Source: CAVWCQ01 sp963753545 (GTDB lineage: Bacteria; Chloroflexota; Anaerolineae; Aggregatilineales; Aggregatilineaceae). From it: a stretch of DNA of 64,000 bases. The notes under the pieces were generated by a model, which ran no database searches, was not told where the DNA came from, and saw nothing but the letters and a program-made list of their open reading frames with translations. This document shows, piece by piece, positions 18,291 to 29,058 of this stretch. The DNA is taken from contig CAVWCQ010000008.1 in NCBI GenBank assembly GCA_963753545.1, positions 3,286,001-3,350,000 of the forward strand, read 5' to 3'. The stretch's first letter is position 1, and each line of letters opens with the position of its first letter. A program made the translations under genes and the position numbers.

Positions 18291-18711
18291 ATGTTACGAG
18301 GTGAACTTCTGCATCCCCAGATACCTAAAAGCGCTGGGGGCTGCCGGACACGGCTCTAAAATCGTCATTGCGGATTCGAACTTTCCTTTCTCGACAGGTT
18401 CCAACCCGGCGGCTGAACACGTCTATCTTAATTTGACGCCGGGAAAGCTGACACTAACGGATGTTTTGAGCGTGCTGGCGAAGGTCATTCCCGTTGAGGC
18501 GGCCCACGCTATTGCGCCAGACAGCGGGCCAGAGCCGCGCATCTTCGCTGAATATCGCGAACTGCTGCCCGGTATTGAAGTACAAAAGTTAGGCCGGTTC
18601 CCATTTTATGAAGCAGCGCGCTCCCCGGATACAGCACTTGTGATCGCAACGGGTGAGCAGCGTACATGGGCGTGCATTATTCTGACCATTGGTGTTATCT
18701 CGCCCGCCTAG
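18291..18711 (+). CDS. RbsD/FucU-family sugar mutarotase (apparent frameshift)
   Basis: A protein of about 140 residues that interconverts anomers of an imported sugar. From ATG 18291 (behind GGGAGG) the protein starts MLRGELLHPQIPK, as in RbsD/FucU. It then goes out of frame; removing one A from the AAAA at 18327-18330 continues as ALGAAGHGSKIVIADSNFP, the family's catalytic-site motif, through to the C-terminus. A frame open from 18283 gives a wrong N-terminus, so I reject that start. It lies between the importer and the transketolase genes. A mutarotase here implies that the imported sugar is a ring-forming free sugar. Confidence 0.82.
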
Positions 18712-18737
18712 TTTTATAGCGTTGGAGAAGCTGTACC

Positions 18738-19574
18738 ATGACCGAACAAGAACTCAGGCTCAAGTCCATTGAGTACCGGAAAACCGTCCTCAGAATTATC
18801 AACCATGCCAAGGCCGGCCATACGGGCGGCAGCCTGTCTTGCCTGGATATTCTCAATGTCCTGTACAACTATGTGATGAACGTGTCGCCTGAGAATTTTG
18901 GTGATCCTGATCGTGACCGCTACATCCAGAGCAAAGGGCATTCAGTTGAAGCACTCTATACCGTGCTGGCTGACAAGGGCTTTTTCCCGGTAGAAGAACT
19001 CAATACTCTGGAGCAATACAAGTCGCATTTTATCGGACACCCAACCCGGGGCGTTTTTGGTATCGAACAGAACACGGGCGCGCTCGGTCATGGTCTTTCA
19101 ATCGCCGTTGGGACGGCGCTTGCCGGAAAAATGGATCGCCGTCCTTATCACGTGTATACGCTGCTGGGTGACGGCGAACTAACAGAGGGGTCAAGCTGGG
19201 AAGCGTCCATGACTGCTGCCCATTATAAGCTGGACAATCTGGTCGTGATTGTGGATCGTAATGGGCTGCAAATAACTGGCCCAACGGAAAAAGTTGTCGC
19301 GCTGGAATCGCTGGACGCGAAATTTATGGCGTTTGGTTATGCCGTCCGAACCTGTGACGGAAACAATATCAGCCAGCTCATGGACCTGTTTGACCAGATT
19401 CCGTTTGAGCCGGGAAAGCCAAATCTGATCATTGCCCGGACCGTGAAGGGCAAAGGCGTGAGCTTTATTGAGAATTCTGTGAAGTGGCATCACAAGGTTC
19501 CCACTGATGATGAGTTGGGCCGGGCGTTGGATGAACTCAGACAGGCAGAAGAAGCGTTGAAGGTGGCATCATGA
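18738..19574 (+). CDS. Transketolase, N-terminal subunit
   Basis: A 278-residue thiamine-diphosphate-binding half of a split transketolase. It has AGHTGGSLSCLDIL near the N-terminus, LGHGLSIAVGTAL, and the ThDP/Mg motif GDGELTEGSSWEA followed by DNLVVIVDRNGLQ. It overlaps the C-terminal subunit gene by four bases. Stand-alone transketolase pairs inside sugar operons usually act on a dedicated ketose phosphate rather than in the general pentose pathway. The kinase and isomerase genes that follow fit such a route. Confidence 0.92.
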   Translation: MTEQELRLKSIEYRKTVLRIINHAKAGHTGGSLSCLDILNVLYNYVMNVSPENFGDPDRDRYIQSKGHSVEALYTVLADKGFFPVEELNTLEQYKSHFIGHPTRGVFGIEQNTGALGHGLSIAVGTALAGKMDRRPYHVYTLLGDGELTEGSSWEASMTAAHYKLDNLVVIVDRNGLQITGPTEKVVALESLDAKFMAFGYAVRTCDGNNISQLMDLFDQIPFEPGKPNLIIARTVKGKGVSFIENSVKWHHKVPTDDELGRALDELRQAEEALKVAS

Positions 19575-20524
19575 CAGAACCTGGTAGAGCAAATCTCGAA
19601 GAATTCGCTGACACGCTGCTTGAACTGGCTCAACAGGATCGAAATATCGTTGTCGTGACCAGTGACTCGCGCGGCTCTGGCAAACTGGTGAAGTTTGGTG
19701 AAACGCTGCCCGATCAAATTGTAGAAGTTGGTATCGCTGAACAGAACATGATTGGCATATCGGCAGGATTAGCATCAGCGGGCAAAAAGGTCTTTGCGGT
19801 GTCTCCGGCGTGTTTCATTACGGCTCGCGCCCTGGAACAGATCAAAAACGATGTGGCTTACTCCAATAATCCAGTGCGTGTCGTTGGAATCAGCGCTGGA
19901 GTAAGTTATGGAGCACTGGGCACGACCCATCATTCACTGCACGACTTCGCCGCGCTGCGGGCGATCAACAACATTGATATCATCGCGCCAGCCGATAATT
20001 TTGAAACCCGCGAGGCCATCAAAGCCGCGATCAGCTATCCGAGACCCCTCTATATTCGCTTTGGCAAAAAGGCGATGCCTCGTCTGCACCAGCCCGGTGC
20101 TTCGTTCACGATTGGCAAGGGTTTACCGCTGAAACAGGGAACATCTGTTACGTTTGTTGCGGCGGGGGAAACTGTCGCCCCGGCCCTGGCAGCGGCTGAA
20201 CAGTTGGAAGGTGAGGGGGTGTCGTGCGGCGTGATCAGCATGCATACGATCAAGCCGCTTGATGAGGCCTGTTTGCTGGAAGCGGCCCGCCATTCCCAGG
20301 CGTTGATCACCGTTGAAGAACACAGTGTTTATGGTGGATTGGGTGAGGCGTGCGCGTCTGTCCTGATGCGTGAAGGTGTGCCTATCCCGTTCCAGATTGT
20401 CGGCATTCCAGATGAACACACCGTTACGGGCAGCCAATCCGAAATATTTGCCCATTACGGTATCAGTGCAGAGGGATTGGCGAACTCAGCGCGCCGCCTA
20501 TTGCACCTTGAGAGAAGCCTATGA
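19571..20524 (+). CDS. Transketolase, C-terminal subunit
   Basis: A 317-residue partner of the preceding subunit, carrying the pyrimidine-binding domain (VEVGIAEQNMIGISAGLAS, with the conserved Glu) and the C-terminal regulatory domain (ITVEEHSVYGGLGEA). Its start overlaps the N-subunit stop (ATGA) and its stop overlaps the kinase start, so three genes are translationally coupled. Together the two subunits move a two-carbon unit between ketose and aldose phosphates in the cytoplasm. Confidence 0.92.
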   Translation: MTEPGRANLEEFADTLLELAQQDRNIVVVTSDSRGSGKLVKFGETLPDQIVEVGIAEQNMIGISAGLASAGKKVFAVSPACFITARALEQIKNDVAYSNNPVRVVGISAGVSYGALGTTHHSLHDFAALRAINNIDIIAPADNFETREAIKAAISYPRPLYIRFGKKAMPRLHQPGASFTIGKGLPLKQGTSVTFVAAGETVAPALAAAEQLEGEGVSCGVISMHTIKPLDEACLLEAARHSQALITVEEHSVYGGLGEACASVLMREGVPIPFQIVGIPDEHTVTGSQSEIFAHYGISAEGLANSARRLLHLERSL

Positions 20525-22048
20525 GACCTATTCTGGCTGTCGATCAGAGCACATCGGCAACCAAAGTGCTGCTGTTCACGTCGGGTGGCGATCTGATCGA
20601 CAAGACATCGCTTGATCACCGGCAAATCTATCCTCAGCCGGGATGGGTAGAACATGACGCAGAGGAGATTTACCAGAATCTCATCCGGGCATGCCGGGCG
20701 CTGCTGAGCAAACACGCCTCGCTTCAGCACGATTTGCTGTGTCTGAGCATTACCAACCAGCGAGAGACTATTGTGGTCTTCGACAAAACGACGGGTAAGC
20801 CGCTGCATCATGCGATTGTGTGGCAGTGCCGACGCGGTGATGCGATCTGCGCGGATCTGGTCCGGCAGGGATCATGCGGATCGCGTTCAGCAGATCACCG
20901 GGCTGAAGATCGACACGTATTTCCCAGCGTCCAAGCTGAAATGGCTGTTCGATCATCATCCCGATATCCGCCAACAGGTTGCTGATGGAGAGGCGCTGAT
21001 TGGCACGATTGATACCTATCTGATCTACCGCCTGACCAGGGGAGCGGTATTTGCCAGCGATCACACGAACGCCAGCCGCACTCTGTTGTACGACATCGGC
21101 AATCTGTGCTGGGATGAATGGCTGTGCCAACTGTTCGGTGTGCCCGTCCATGCCCTGCCCGACGTGCGGGAGAGTGCAGCCAACTATGGAGAGACCGATA
21201 TCGAAGGACTGCTGGATCGGCCCCTCCCGATCATCGGCGTGATGGGTGATTCGCAGGCCGCGCTGTTTGCTGAACGCTGCTTCACTCCTGGCAGTGCGAA
21301 GGTCACGTTTGGCACCGGATCGTCGGTTCTGCTCAACATTGGGGACTCGTTTAAACGATCCGATAATGGTATCGTGACCACGATAGGCTGGCGCTACCAG
21401 GGGCGGACCATCTATGCGTTTGAGGGCATTATCAACTTCACAGGGGCCACCATTGCCTGGCTGCGCGATCAACTGCATCTGATCGAAACACCGCAGGAAA
21501 CAGAGGCCCTGGCCCTTGCCTTGCCGGACAATGGGAATGTGTATCTCGTTCCCGCTTTTGTAGGACTGAGCGCTCCCTATTGGCGATCCGATGTACAGGG
21601 AGCCATTGTCGGGCTGACGCCGGGCAGCAGCAAAGAGCATGTTGTCCGGGCCGCCCTGGAGTCTATTGCTTATCAAATTCGCGATGTGCTTGGCCTGATG
21701 GCACAGGATGCGGGCCTGGAACTGCACAACATTCACGGCGACGGCGGTATGGTGAACAACCACTTCCTGATGCAGTTCGTCGCGGACATGGTAGGGTATA
21801 CCGTCCGCGCCTCGACGTTACCCGAACTATCGGCACTTGGCGCGGTACTGTCGGGCGCGCTGGGGATGGGTGTTTTCCGGTCGCTTGACGATCTGGAACA
21901 GTTATCGCAGGGTTTTGAAGATTTTGTGCCTCAGATGGAGGCAGCGTTGGTCGAAAAATACTATACAGGCTGGCAGCGTGCCGTCCGGCAGGTTTTGTCA
22001 GGCAGGACTAGGACGAGAAAATGCTTAGCGAGAAAAATGGAAAAGTAA
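20521..22048 (+). CDS. FGGY-family carbohydrate kinase (apparent frameshift)
   Basis: A sugar kinase of about 508 residues. The N-terminal half begins MRPILAVDQSTSATKVLLF (phosphate-1 motif) and includes ITNQRETIVVFD and HAIVWQCRR. The frame then breaks at the GGG at 20868-20870; dropping one G gives ...LVRQDHADRVQQITGLKI and continues with FGTGSSVLLNIG and the C-terminal motif NIHGDGGMVNNHFLMQF. The N-terminus and the HxIVWQxRR motif look like glycerol kinase, but the operon context (binding protein, mutarotase, isomerase, transketolase) favours a ketopentose-type substrate. It overlaps the next gene by 28 bases. Confidence 0.85.
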
Positions 22049-23445
22049 CTCTAGGTGTGATTGTTGGCAATCGCGATTTTTTCCCGGACAGGCTGATCAC
22101 CGAGGGCCGCACGGAGATGCTGCGCGTGCTGGACGAACTGGGGATCGGAACCGTGATTCTCAGCGAACAAGATACGCCGTATGGAGCAGTTGAGACCTGG
22201 GAACATGCCAAGAAGTGCGCAGCGCTTTTTAAGCAGCACGCTGACACCATCAGTGGTATTCTGATCAGCCTCCCCAATTTTGGCGACGAAAAAGGCGCTG
22301 TTGAAACGATCAAGTTGTCGGGTTTACAGGTTCCTATTTTGGTGCAGGCTTTCCCCGATGATCTGGACCAGTTTATGCTGGAACGCCGCCGTGATGCTTT
22401 CTGCGGCAAAATATCGGTCTGCAACAATCTGTACCAGTTTGGCTACCCGTTTTCCCTCACGTCGCTGCATACCGTCTATCCGAATGAAGAAAGTTTCAAA
22501 GCGGATTTGGGCAAATTCACCGCGCTGTGCCGTGTCGTCAAGGGGCTGAAGAGCGCACGGATTGGTGCGATTGGCGCGCGGCCCAATGCCTTTAATACCA
22601 CGCGCTACAGCGAAAAACTTCTGCAAGCGGCTGGGATCAGTGTCAATACTATCGACCTTTCGGAAGTGCTGGGAAATGCGTCCCGGTTAGCTGATACGGA
22701 TCCGAAGGTGCAGCACAAGCTGGATAAGATTCGGACCTACGTGCCCACGGCTGCTGTGCCGTCGCAGGCTGTGGTCAAAATGGCGAAGTTAGGGATTGTG
22801 ATTGATGACTGGATGGCGGCAAACGATCTGGATGCGACAGCCATTCAATGCTGGAATTCTTTACAGCATAACTATGGCGTCAATGTCTGCACGCTGATGA
22901 GTATGATGAGCGAAGATTTGTTGCCCAGCGCCTGTGAAGTCGATATCGCAGGGGCCGTCTCCATGTATGCTCTCGAACTGGCATCCGGCAAGCCAGCCGC
23001 ATTGGTGGACTGGAACAACAATTATGCGGGTGATCCCGATAAGTGCGTGCTGTTCCACTGCGGCAACTGGGCCAAAAGCTTCTTTGGCGATGTCAAGATG
23101 GCGAACGCTGAAATTCTGGCGACCACACTTGGCACCGAAAATACCTACGGGACAGTCGCGGGACGCACACCCGGCGGGCCGATGAGTTTTGCGCGCATCT
23201 CGACTGACGACCGGGCGGGCAAGATTCGCACCTATGTGGGAGACGGTTTGTTTACCGACGATCCGCTGGACACCTTTGGCAGTCGGGCCGTTGTCCAGGT
23301 ACCCAACCTGCAAAAGCTGATGAAATATATCTGCAAGAATGGTTTTGAGCATCATGCGGCGATGACCACGACCTACACCGCTGAGATTCTGGCAGAAGCA
23401 TTCGAGAATTATCTGGGCTGGGAAGTTTACCAGCACCCCTGTTAA
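22021..23445 (+). CDS. L-fucose/L-arabinose isomerase-like protein
   Basis: A 474-residue protein of the fucose/arabinose isomerase superfamily, which interconverts aldoses and ketoses with a divalent metal. Recognisable features are the N-terminal alpha/beta domain (VTLGVIVGNRDFFP), ATAIQCWNSLQHNYGVNVC in the middle, and a C-terminal beta domain with VLFHCGNW and a probable metal-site region EVDIAGAVSMYALEL. It overlaps the kinase gene and ends the operon before a clear terminator. Substrate cannot be read from the sequence; with the kinase and split transketolase the product is probably a ketose that is then phosphorylated. Confidence 0.82.
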   Translation: MLSEKNGKVTLGVIVGNRDFFPDRLITEGRTEMLRVLDELGIGTVILSEQDTPYGAVETWEHAKKCAALFKQHADTISGILISLPNFGDEKGAVETIKLSGLQVPILVQAFPDDLDQFMLERRRDAFCGKISVCNNLYQFGYPFSLTSLHTVYPNEESFKADLGKFTALCRVVKGLKSARIGAIGARPNAFNTTRYSEKLLQAAGISVNTIDLSEVLGNASRLADTDPKVQHKLDKIRTYVPTAAVPSQAVVKMAKLGIVIDDWMAANDLDATAIQCWNSLQHNYGVNVCTLMSMMSEDLLPSACEVDIAGAVSMYALELASGKPAALVDWNNNYAGDPDKCVLFHCGNWAKSFFGDVKMANAEILATTLGTENTYGTVAGRTPGGPMSFARISTDDRAGKIRTYVGDGLFTDDPLDTFGSRAVVQVPNLQKLMKYICKNGFEHHAAMTTTYTAEILAEAFENYLGWEVYQHPC

Positions 23446-23466
23446 ACTGATAGCGCTAAAGCTGAA

Positions 23467-23495
23467 AACCCTGCATACGCCTGCGGGGTTTTTTG
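23467..23495 (+). terminator. Rho-independent terminator of the tandem-binding-protein operon
   Basis: AACCCTGCA pairs with TGCGGGGTT (one G-T pair) around a six-base loop and is followed directly by TTTTG. It lies 22 bases after the isomerase stop. Confidence 0.88.
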
Positions 23496-23576
23496 TTATC
23501 CATCACCCCGATTGGGCGCTTGACAGCCAGGAAGGATATGCTTTGACTACGTTATTTTGTCCTGGTCGGGGGATTT

Positions 23577-25749
23577 ATGTGGGACGAGGATACTTTTTCC
23601 AGTGCTGTCATGACGCATTTACCCAGTGAACCGTTCGCCGCGCCTATGGTCACAAACTGGTGGGCCGAAGCGCAGGCGTGCCGAGATCCTGTGGCGTTTC
23701 GTTTTTTCTCCGCTCCTCCCATTGCAACTGCTGAAGGAGCAAATGCAGAACTTTACCTGCGTCTGCCGGAACAGGATCGGATCGTTCCGCTGAATGCGCT
23801 CGGCGAACCAATCACCTATCAGTGGTTCCCAGACCGCGTCATTCGCTCGATGACCTATAAAGGCCTGCGCTTTTCGAGCACCTTATGTCTAGCCGCTAAC
23901 CGAGATGTGCTGCTCCTGGAAGTGACCGTTTCCAACATAGGGGCCACCTCCTGGTCAGGACTGAAGCTGTTTTTAAAAGTGTTATCAGGGGTGCAAAAGC
24001 TCGACGATTTTTCCACCTGGAATACGGTGGCTTTTCCGACAGCACAAACTGCGGTAGATCGGGATCGGAATGCCTACGTCTTTAGCGGAGATGGTCCGGC
24101 ATATTCTGTCCAGGGCACCGATCAGCGCTCGCTGAGCTACCGGGCCAGCATTGCCTATACGGAATGGCTGGGTGATGCAAACTTACATGGCATTGTGGCA
24201 AATACCGTTCGCCCTGTCAGTATATATGCCGGATTTGAATATGAAATCACGCTTTTGCCGGGCGACACGTGGAGTCTTCGCTATGTGAATGCCCTGGCTG
24301 ACACGCTGACGGCGGCGCTGGAAGCTTACGACGATGCCCAATCGCAGTTTAAGAACCGACAAGAGCAAATACGCACCGCCTGGCAATCCGAACTCGAAGC
24401 CGCCTTCACCATTGGAAACTGCCGTTTTTCAGGCAATTTGCCTGTGCTGGCGGGAGTCGATAAAAGCATTCAACAGCTCTATTTGACGGGTGCCTTAAAT
24501 CTTTTGTTCATGAAACGCTCTGACCCCCGCAACAAATTCGGCACGTCCTATAAAACCATCAGTCCCCGCAGTGGGGCAACCTCGTGGTTGTGGGACACGC
24601 AGCAAGCCTCGGCAGGCTTAGTCCACCTTGACCCCAGCGCCCTCCGAACCATGGTCGAATGGTGGATGCAAACCGATATTTATCACTGTTGGGGGACTAA
24701 TTATTTGAATGGCGCGCCTCTTGGTCCCTGGTATTCAGTGAACGATTTTGCCTTGTTTACGATGGCCTATCACTATCTGCGCTATACGGGAGACTTCCAT
24801 TGGCTGGATCATTCTATTGGCGGGCGGACTGTTTTACAGCACCTACAGGCATGCGCTGACCACTGGCAAAACCTGAACTCCGCAGATAACCTGGCTGACT
24901 ATGGCACAGAGCGGAATCTATTAGAGTGTGTGCGAACGTATCGCCACAAGGTTGCGTCGCTCAATGCTGCAAATGTCTGGATGAACCGGGTTCTGGCCGA
25001 TATAGAAGAACACTATGGGCAAGGTGGATCAGCCCGAAAGCGCCGCGCTGATGCCCAGGTGATTGCCCAGTCAGTTCTGCAATTGTATCGACCAGGAGGG
25101 TATTTTGCCTGCCGACAGCCGGATGGTTCCGAAGTGGATGTCCAACACTGCTACGATTTTGGCATCGTGATGGCGACTCTATTTGATGACCTTGGTTCGC
25201 AGCGGCGTGAGCAGATGATCCGTTTCTTCCAGACTAAGCTGCAAACACCAAGTTGGATGCGGGCGCTGGCAGCAGACGATCCTGCCGCGACTTTCAGTTT
25301 GCGTACCGATCATATGGCAACTGGCGCTTATACTTCCTGGCCCGCTTATGCACTCCTGGCGCTTTGCCAGACGAATCACCTGCCGGAGGCACTTTCCTGG
25401 ATCGGCGTGGGTAATGAGTTCGGGAGGATTGGCGGGAGTTGCCAAACAAGGCCCGTTTGGACAAGCAACCTTTCACGGTGGTCAGGGAAGTCCCCTGGAA
25501 AACAATGCTGCCCGCAAAGCGCCCGACGACCCGCCGCATTACGAAGAATGGATCGACGTAGCTGGGGGCGCGTATGTCGGCGCAGTGCTGGAAGGCGTGT
25601 TCGGCGTCAATGCCACGCTCTATCATGGTATTACGGCCTCTGGCTTCTTACGGGCCTATCAGCCAGAGGCCAGATTTTCCGGGCTGCGCTATCAAGGCCG
25701 AACCTATGACTACATCGATGGCAGCCTGCAAGTCGACCTATCTGGATAA
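23577..25749 (+). CDS. Six-hairpin glycosidase-like protein (apparent frameshift)
   Basis: A protein of about 723 residues with no clear signal peptide. The N-terminal third is beta-rich (RVIRSMTYKGLRFSSTL, LLLEVTVSNIGATSW). The rest looks like an (alpha/alpha)6 barrel, with ATSWLWDTQQASAG, WGTNYLNGAPLGPWYSVND and LRTDHMATGAYTSWPAY. The frame breaks near 25421-25427; removing one base joins it to the C-terminal part GQATFHGGQGSPLENNA...EEWIDVAGGAYVGAVLEGV, which ends at 25749. I cannot assign a GH family number. The transcription unit is separated from the sugar operon by a terminator. It overlaps the convergent ATPase gene by 12 bases. Confidence 0.7.
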
Positions 25750-27895
25750 CTGAAGTCCGCGCAGCAACTGGGCGTTCAGGGCGACCACTATGGTGCTGAG
25801 GGACATGAATAAAGCTCCTACGGCGGGCGAGAGCACGATCCCGATAGGGGCCAGGATTCCCGCGGCGAGCGGCAGGGCAAAAATGTTGTAGCCTGTTGCC
25901 CAGAACAGGTTCTGAATCATCTTGCGGTAGGTGGCGCGGCTCAGCTCAAAGATATTTACCACATCGAGCGGATTACTTTGCACCAGGATAATCCCCGCCG
26001 ATTCAATGGCGACATCTGTGCCGCTGCCGATGGCGATCCCAACATCGGCCCGAGTGAGAGCGGGGGCATCGTTGACGCCGTCACCCACCATCGCCACCCG
26101 TTTCCCTTGCTGCTGAAGCTCAGCGACCTTCTGGTCCTTGTGTTCCGGTAAAACCTCGGCAAAGAAGGTATCAATCCCGAGTTCGTCAGCAACCGCTTTC
26201 GCCACGTCCTGGCTGTCACCGGTCAGCATGGCTACGGCAATGCCCATCTCATGCAGGCGCTGAATTGCGGCGCGGCTTTCGGGGCGAATGACATCGGCCA
26301 GCGCAAACGCCGCAGCCGGACGTTTTTCATCGACCAGATAAACCACAGTCTGACCCTTTCCTCCCGCTTGTTTAGCGAACAGGTCTAAATTCTCTGGCAG
26401 CGGCGTGTCCAACATCTCCAACAGACGCGGCCCACCCGACATAAACCATCCGACCATCGACGTGGGCGCGTATGCCCCGCCCCTTGATCGCCTCAAACTC
26501 GTGGACGGCAGGCGGTTTTAAGCCCCGTACTTCTGCCGCATGGCGAATACCACGCGCAATCAGGTGCTCGGAATCTCCTTCAACGGCGAGGGCCAAGGCC
26601 AGAGCTTGATCTTCCTGCCAGCCATCCGCGACAGCGGTTCCCACAACACCAAACTGACCTTCCGTAAGCGTCCCGGTCTTATCAAAAATGACCGTGTCGA
26701 TTTCGCGCGCCTCTTCCAGGGCGAGACGGTTACGCACCAGAATCCCGTGGCGAGCACCGAGGGAGGTGCTGATGGCGACAACCAGCGGAATGGCAAGGCC
26801 GAGCGCATGCGGGCAAGCGATCACCAGAACCGTTACCGCGCGTTCAATCACCTGTAACTGGAAGCCATCAGCGAGCAGCCAGGCAACTACGGTGATGGCA
26901 GCGACCGCCAACGCTACATAAAAGAGCCAGCCAGCCGCTTTATCCGCCAAAATCTGGGTGTTGGATTTACTTTGCTGGGCCTGCTCAACAAGGCGCATAA
27001 TGCCAGCTAGTGCGGTCTCGTCGCCTACCGCTGTGACTCGAATACGCAAACTACCGTCGCCATTGAGCGTCCCGGCGATCACGGTGTCACCGGGCACTTT
27101 TGATACGGGCTTCGATTCGCCTGTAATCATGGCCTCGTTGACGTCAGACTGCCCCTCTTCTAGCATCCCATCCGCAGGGACGCTGGCTCCCGGTCGCACC
27201 AGTACCCGATCACCAGCCTTGAGATGGGCAACTGCAATTTCTTCTGTTCTGTTGTCCGCTAAAATGCGTTCCGCTGTATCCGGCATCAATTTCGCTAACT
27301 CTTTGAGCGCGCCCGATGCCTGGCGGACGCTGCGCATCTCCAGCCAGTGGCCGAGCAGCATAATGTCAATCAGGGTTGCCATTTCCCAGAAAAAGCCGCT
27401 TTCCGGATCGACAAACATGGCAAACACGCTGTAAACAAAGGCAACCGTAATTGCCAGTGAGATCAGCGTCATCATGCCCGGTTTTCGAGTCTGGATTTCA
27501 GGTTGGGCCATCTGCAAAAACGGCACCCCGCCATAAAGGAAGATCACAACGGCAAAGACAGGGCCAATCCACTGATCGCCAGAAAAGTCGGGCATCGAAA
27601 ACCCGAACCAGTCCTGAAGCATGGGACTGAACAGCAAAACCGGGATAGTCAGCAGCAGGCATACCCAGAAGCGATTGCGGAACAGCAGTTCATGCCCGGT
27701 ATGATCCGCATGGGCGGTATGATCGTGCCCTTCTTCCGCGTGGTGAACGGCTCGACCGTGCATGGCGTGATCCATCGGCGCAGATTGCACGGAATTCCCT
27801 TCGGACATCGGCGGATGATCGTGCCCGTGCGTTTGCTCCGGCGTCTGAGCAGCGGTGTGGTCCATATGATCGTGATGGGAATGGTGTTCCGACAT
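25738..27895 (-). CDS. copB: CopB-type heavy-metal P-type ATPase (apparent frameshift)
   Basis: A P1B-type metal exporter of about 719 residues. The N-terminus (1-66) is strikingly His-rich. The membrane metal site is ACPHALG, the CPH signature of the P1B-3 group (Cu2+/Ag+ export), not the CPC of CopA. Further motifs are MITGESKPVS, DKTGTLTEG with the phosphorylated Asp, and GDGVNDAPAL. The frame breaks at the GGG (plus-strand CCC at 26435-26437); dropping one G restores DGRMVYVGGPRLLEMLD. It presumably removes excess copper from the cytoplasm, matching the copper-protein cluster a few kilobases away. Confidence 0.9.
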
Positions 27896-28088
27896 GGTTT
27901 TCCTCCTTATATCGAGGGCCTTTGAGTAGAACTTAACAGAACAAATAGACAGGCGTATGCGCAGAATGGCTCATGATCAACAGCGCTATTGGGCCTGAAT
28001 CAGGTAAACGAATTCTGAGTAGCCCTTGTAATTTCAGATATGAACATAAAAAATATAGGGTACGATCTATAAAAGTGCGGAGGTAAAA

Positions 28089-28559
28089 GTGAGCAGACGG
28101 ATAGTGATGATAGGATGGATAACCGTTGTGTTGATCCTCGCAGGCTGCGGCTCATCGGGGAAAGACAACAAAAGCGAAGACCAGACTCCAACGGTAACGG
28201 TAACCGTTATAACGCAGACGGCTGAGCCTGGAAGTGCCGAATATCGTACACTGACCATTGATGAATTCGCTGATATTGTTGCCAATCATTCTAGCGAGTA
28301 CACGATTGTCAACGTCCATATTCCCTATGCAGGGGAAATCGCGGATACAGATGCCTTCATTCCGTATGATGATTTAGACGCTTTAACAGCAGGTCTGCCC
28401 GATAAAAATGCCCCAATCATTCTCTACTGCCGCAGTGGGCGAATGAGTAAAGAAGCGAGTCACGCGCTTGTTGACCGGGGTTACACCCAGGTGTGGGATG
28501 TTCCTGGCGGTATGGTTGCCTGGCAAAACAGTGGGCGGGAGATTGTAGAAAAGCAGTAG
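28089..28559 (+). CDS. Rhodanese-domain lipoprotein
   Basis: A 156-residue lipoprotein with signal sequence and lipidated Cys at 20 (LILAGC), then a Thr/Val-rich linker and a rhodanese domain at about 52-152. The active-site loop reads ILYCRSGRMS with Cys114. Rhodaneses move sulfane sulfur or act as redox-linked sulfur carriers; as a lipoprotein it works outside the cytoplasm. It lies divergent from the CopB gene. The exact acceptor is unknown. Confidence 0.87.
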   Translation: MSRRIVMIGWITVVLILAGCGSSGKDNKSEDQTPTVTVTVITQTAEPGSAEYRTLTIDEFADIVANHSSEYTIVNVHIPYAGEIADTDAFIPYDDLDALTAGLPDKNAPIILYCRSGRMSKEASHALVDRGYTQVWDVPGGMVAWQNSGREIVEKQ

Positions 28560-28662
28560 TAGGCCAAAATGCGTAGAGCCGTACACGCCATCCTGCTCTC
28601 AAAGAAAAGCGCCTGACAGTTCATGATCTAGCCCTTGAATCAGAGGCAGGCAAAGGACAACT

Positions 28663-29001
28663 ATGGAGCAGGAGGAAGTTATTATTGCTTCTTGCGGCTG
28701 GGTAGTGGAAACGCTGACAAAAGCGCTCGAAGCAAAACAGTGTCAGGTAGAATGCAGCTTTGATTGGAGTAGTACACTTCACTCAGACTCGTGCTGTTCA
28801 AATTCTGACACCGTTCAGGAGTGTTTCATTGTGCTGTTTGTGTACGAGGAATGGCATAGAACTCCTCCCGTGATCTTTATGGCATACGGGCGAGGCGAAA
28901 TCACAAAGCTGCATATCCGAACAGAAAATTCCGTGAATAAGCTGCCGACTTCCATTGTCAGTGCACTGGACGACACAATCAGCGCGGCAAGTAAGCTGTA
29001 G
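28663..29001 (+). CDS. Hypothetical 112-residue Cys-containing protein
   Basis: I do not recognise this protein. It has no signal peptide or membrane helix, five Cys (one pair adjacent, in SDSCCSNSD), and an alternating strand/helix pattern ending in an amphipathic helix. It lies between the rhodanese gene and the two-component regulator on the same strand. A metal- or redox-sensing role would fit the neighbourhood but cannot be shown. Confidence 0.5.
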   Translation: MEQEEVIIASCGWVVETLTKALEAKQCQVECSFDWSSTLHSDSCCSNSDTVQECFIVLFVYEEWHRTPPVIFMAYGRGEITKLHIRTENSVNKLPTSIVSALDDTISAASKL

Positions 29002-29058
29002 GGTTAGGGGATTTATTCTGTTATACTGGCGCTACCCTTATTGACGCAGGTAACGAGT

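Noticed and set aside
20860..20880. Programmed ribosomal frameshifting in the kinase gene
   Set aside because: No slippery heptamer or following structure is evident, and the same one-base pattern recurs in many unrelated genes, pointing to a technical cause.
20768..21763. A 331-codon minus-strand open frame across the FGGY kinase
   Set aside because: It is antisense to the kinase motifs, which continue through the region; no start signal or recognisable domain.
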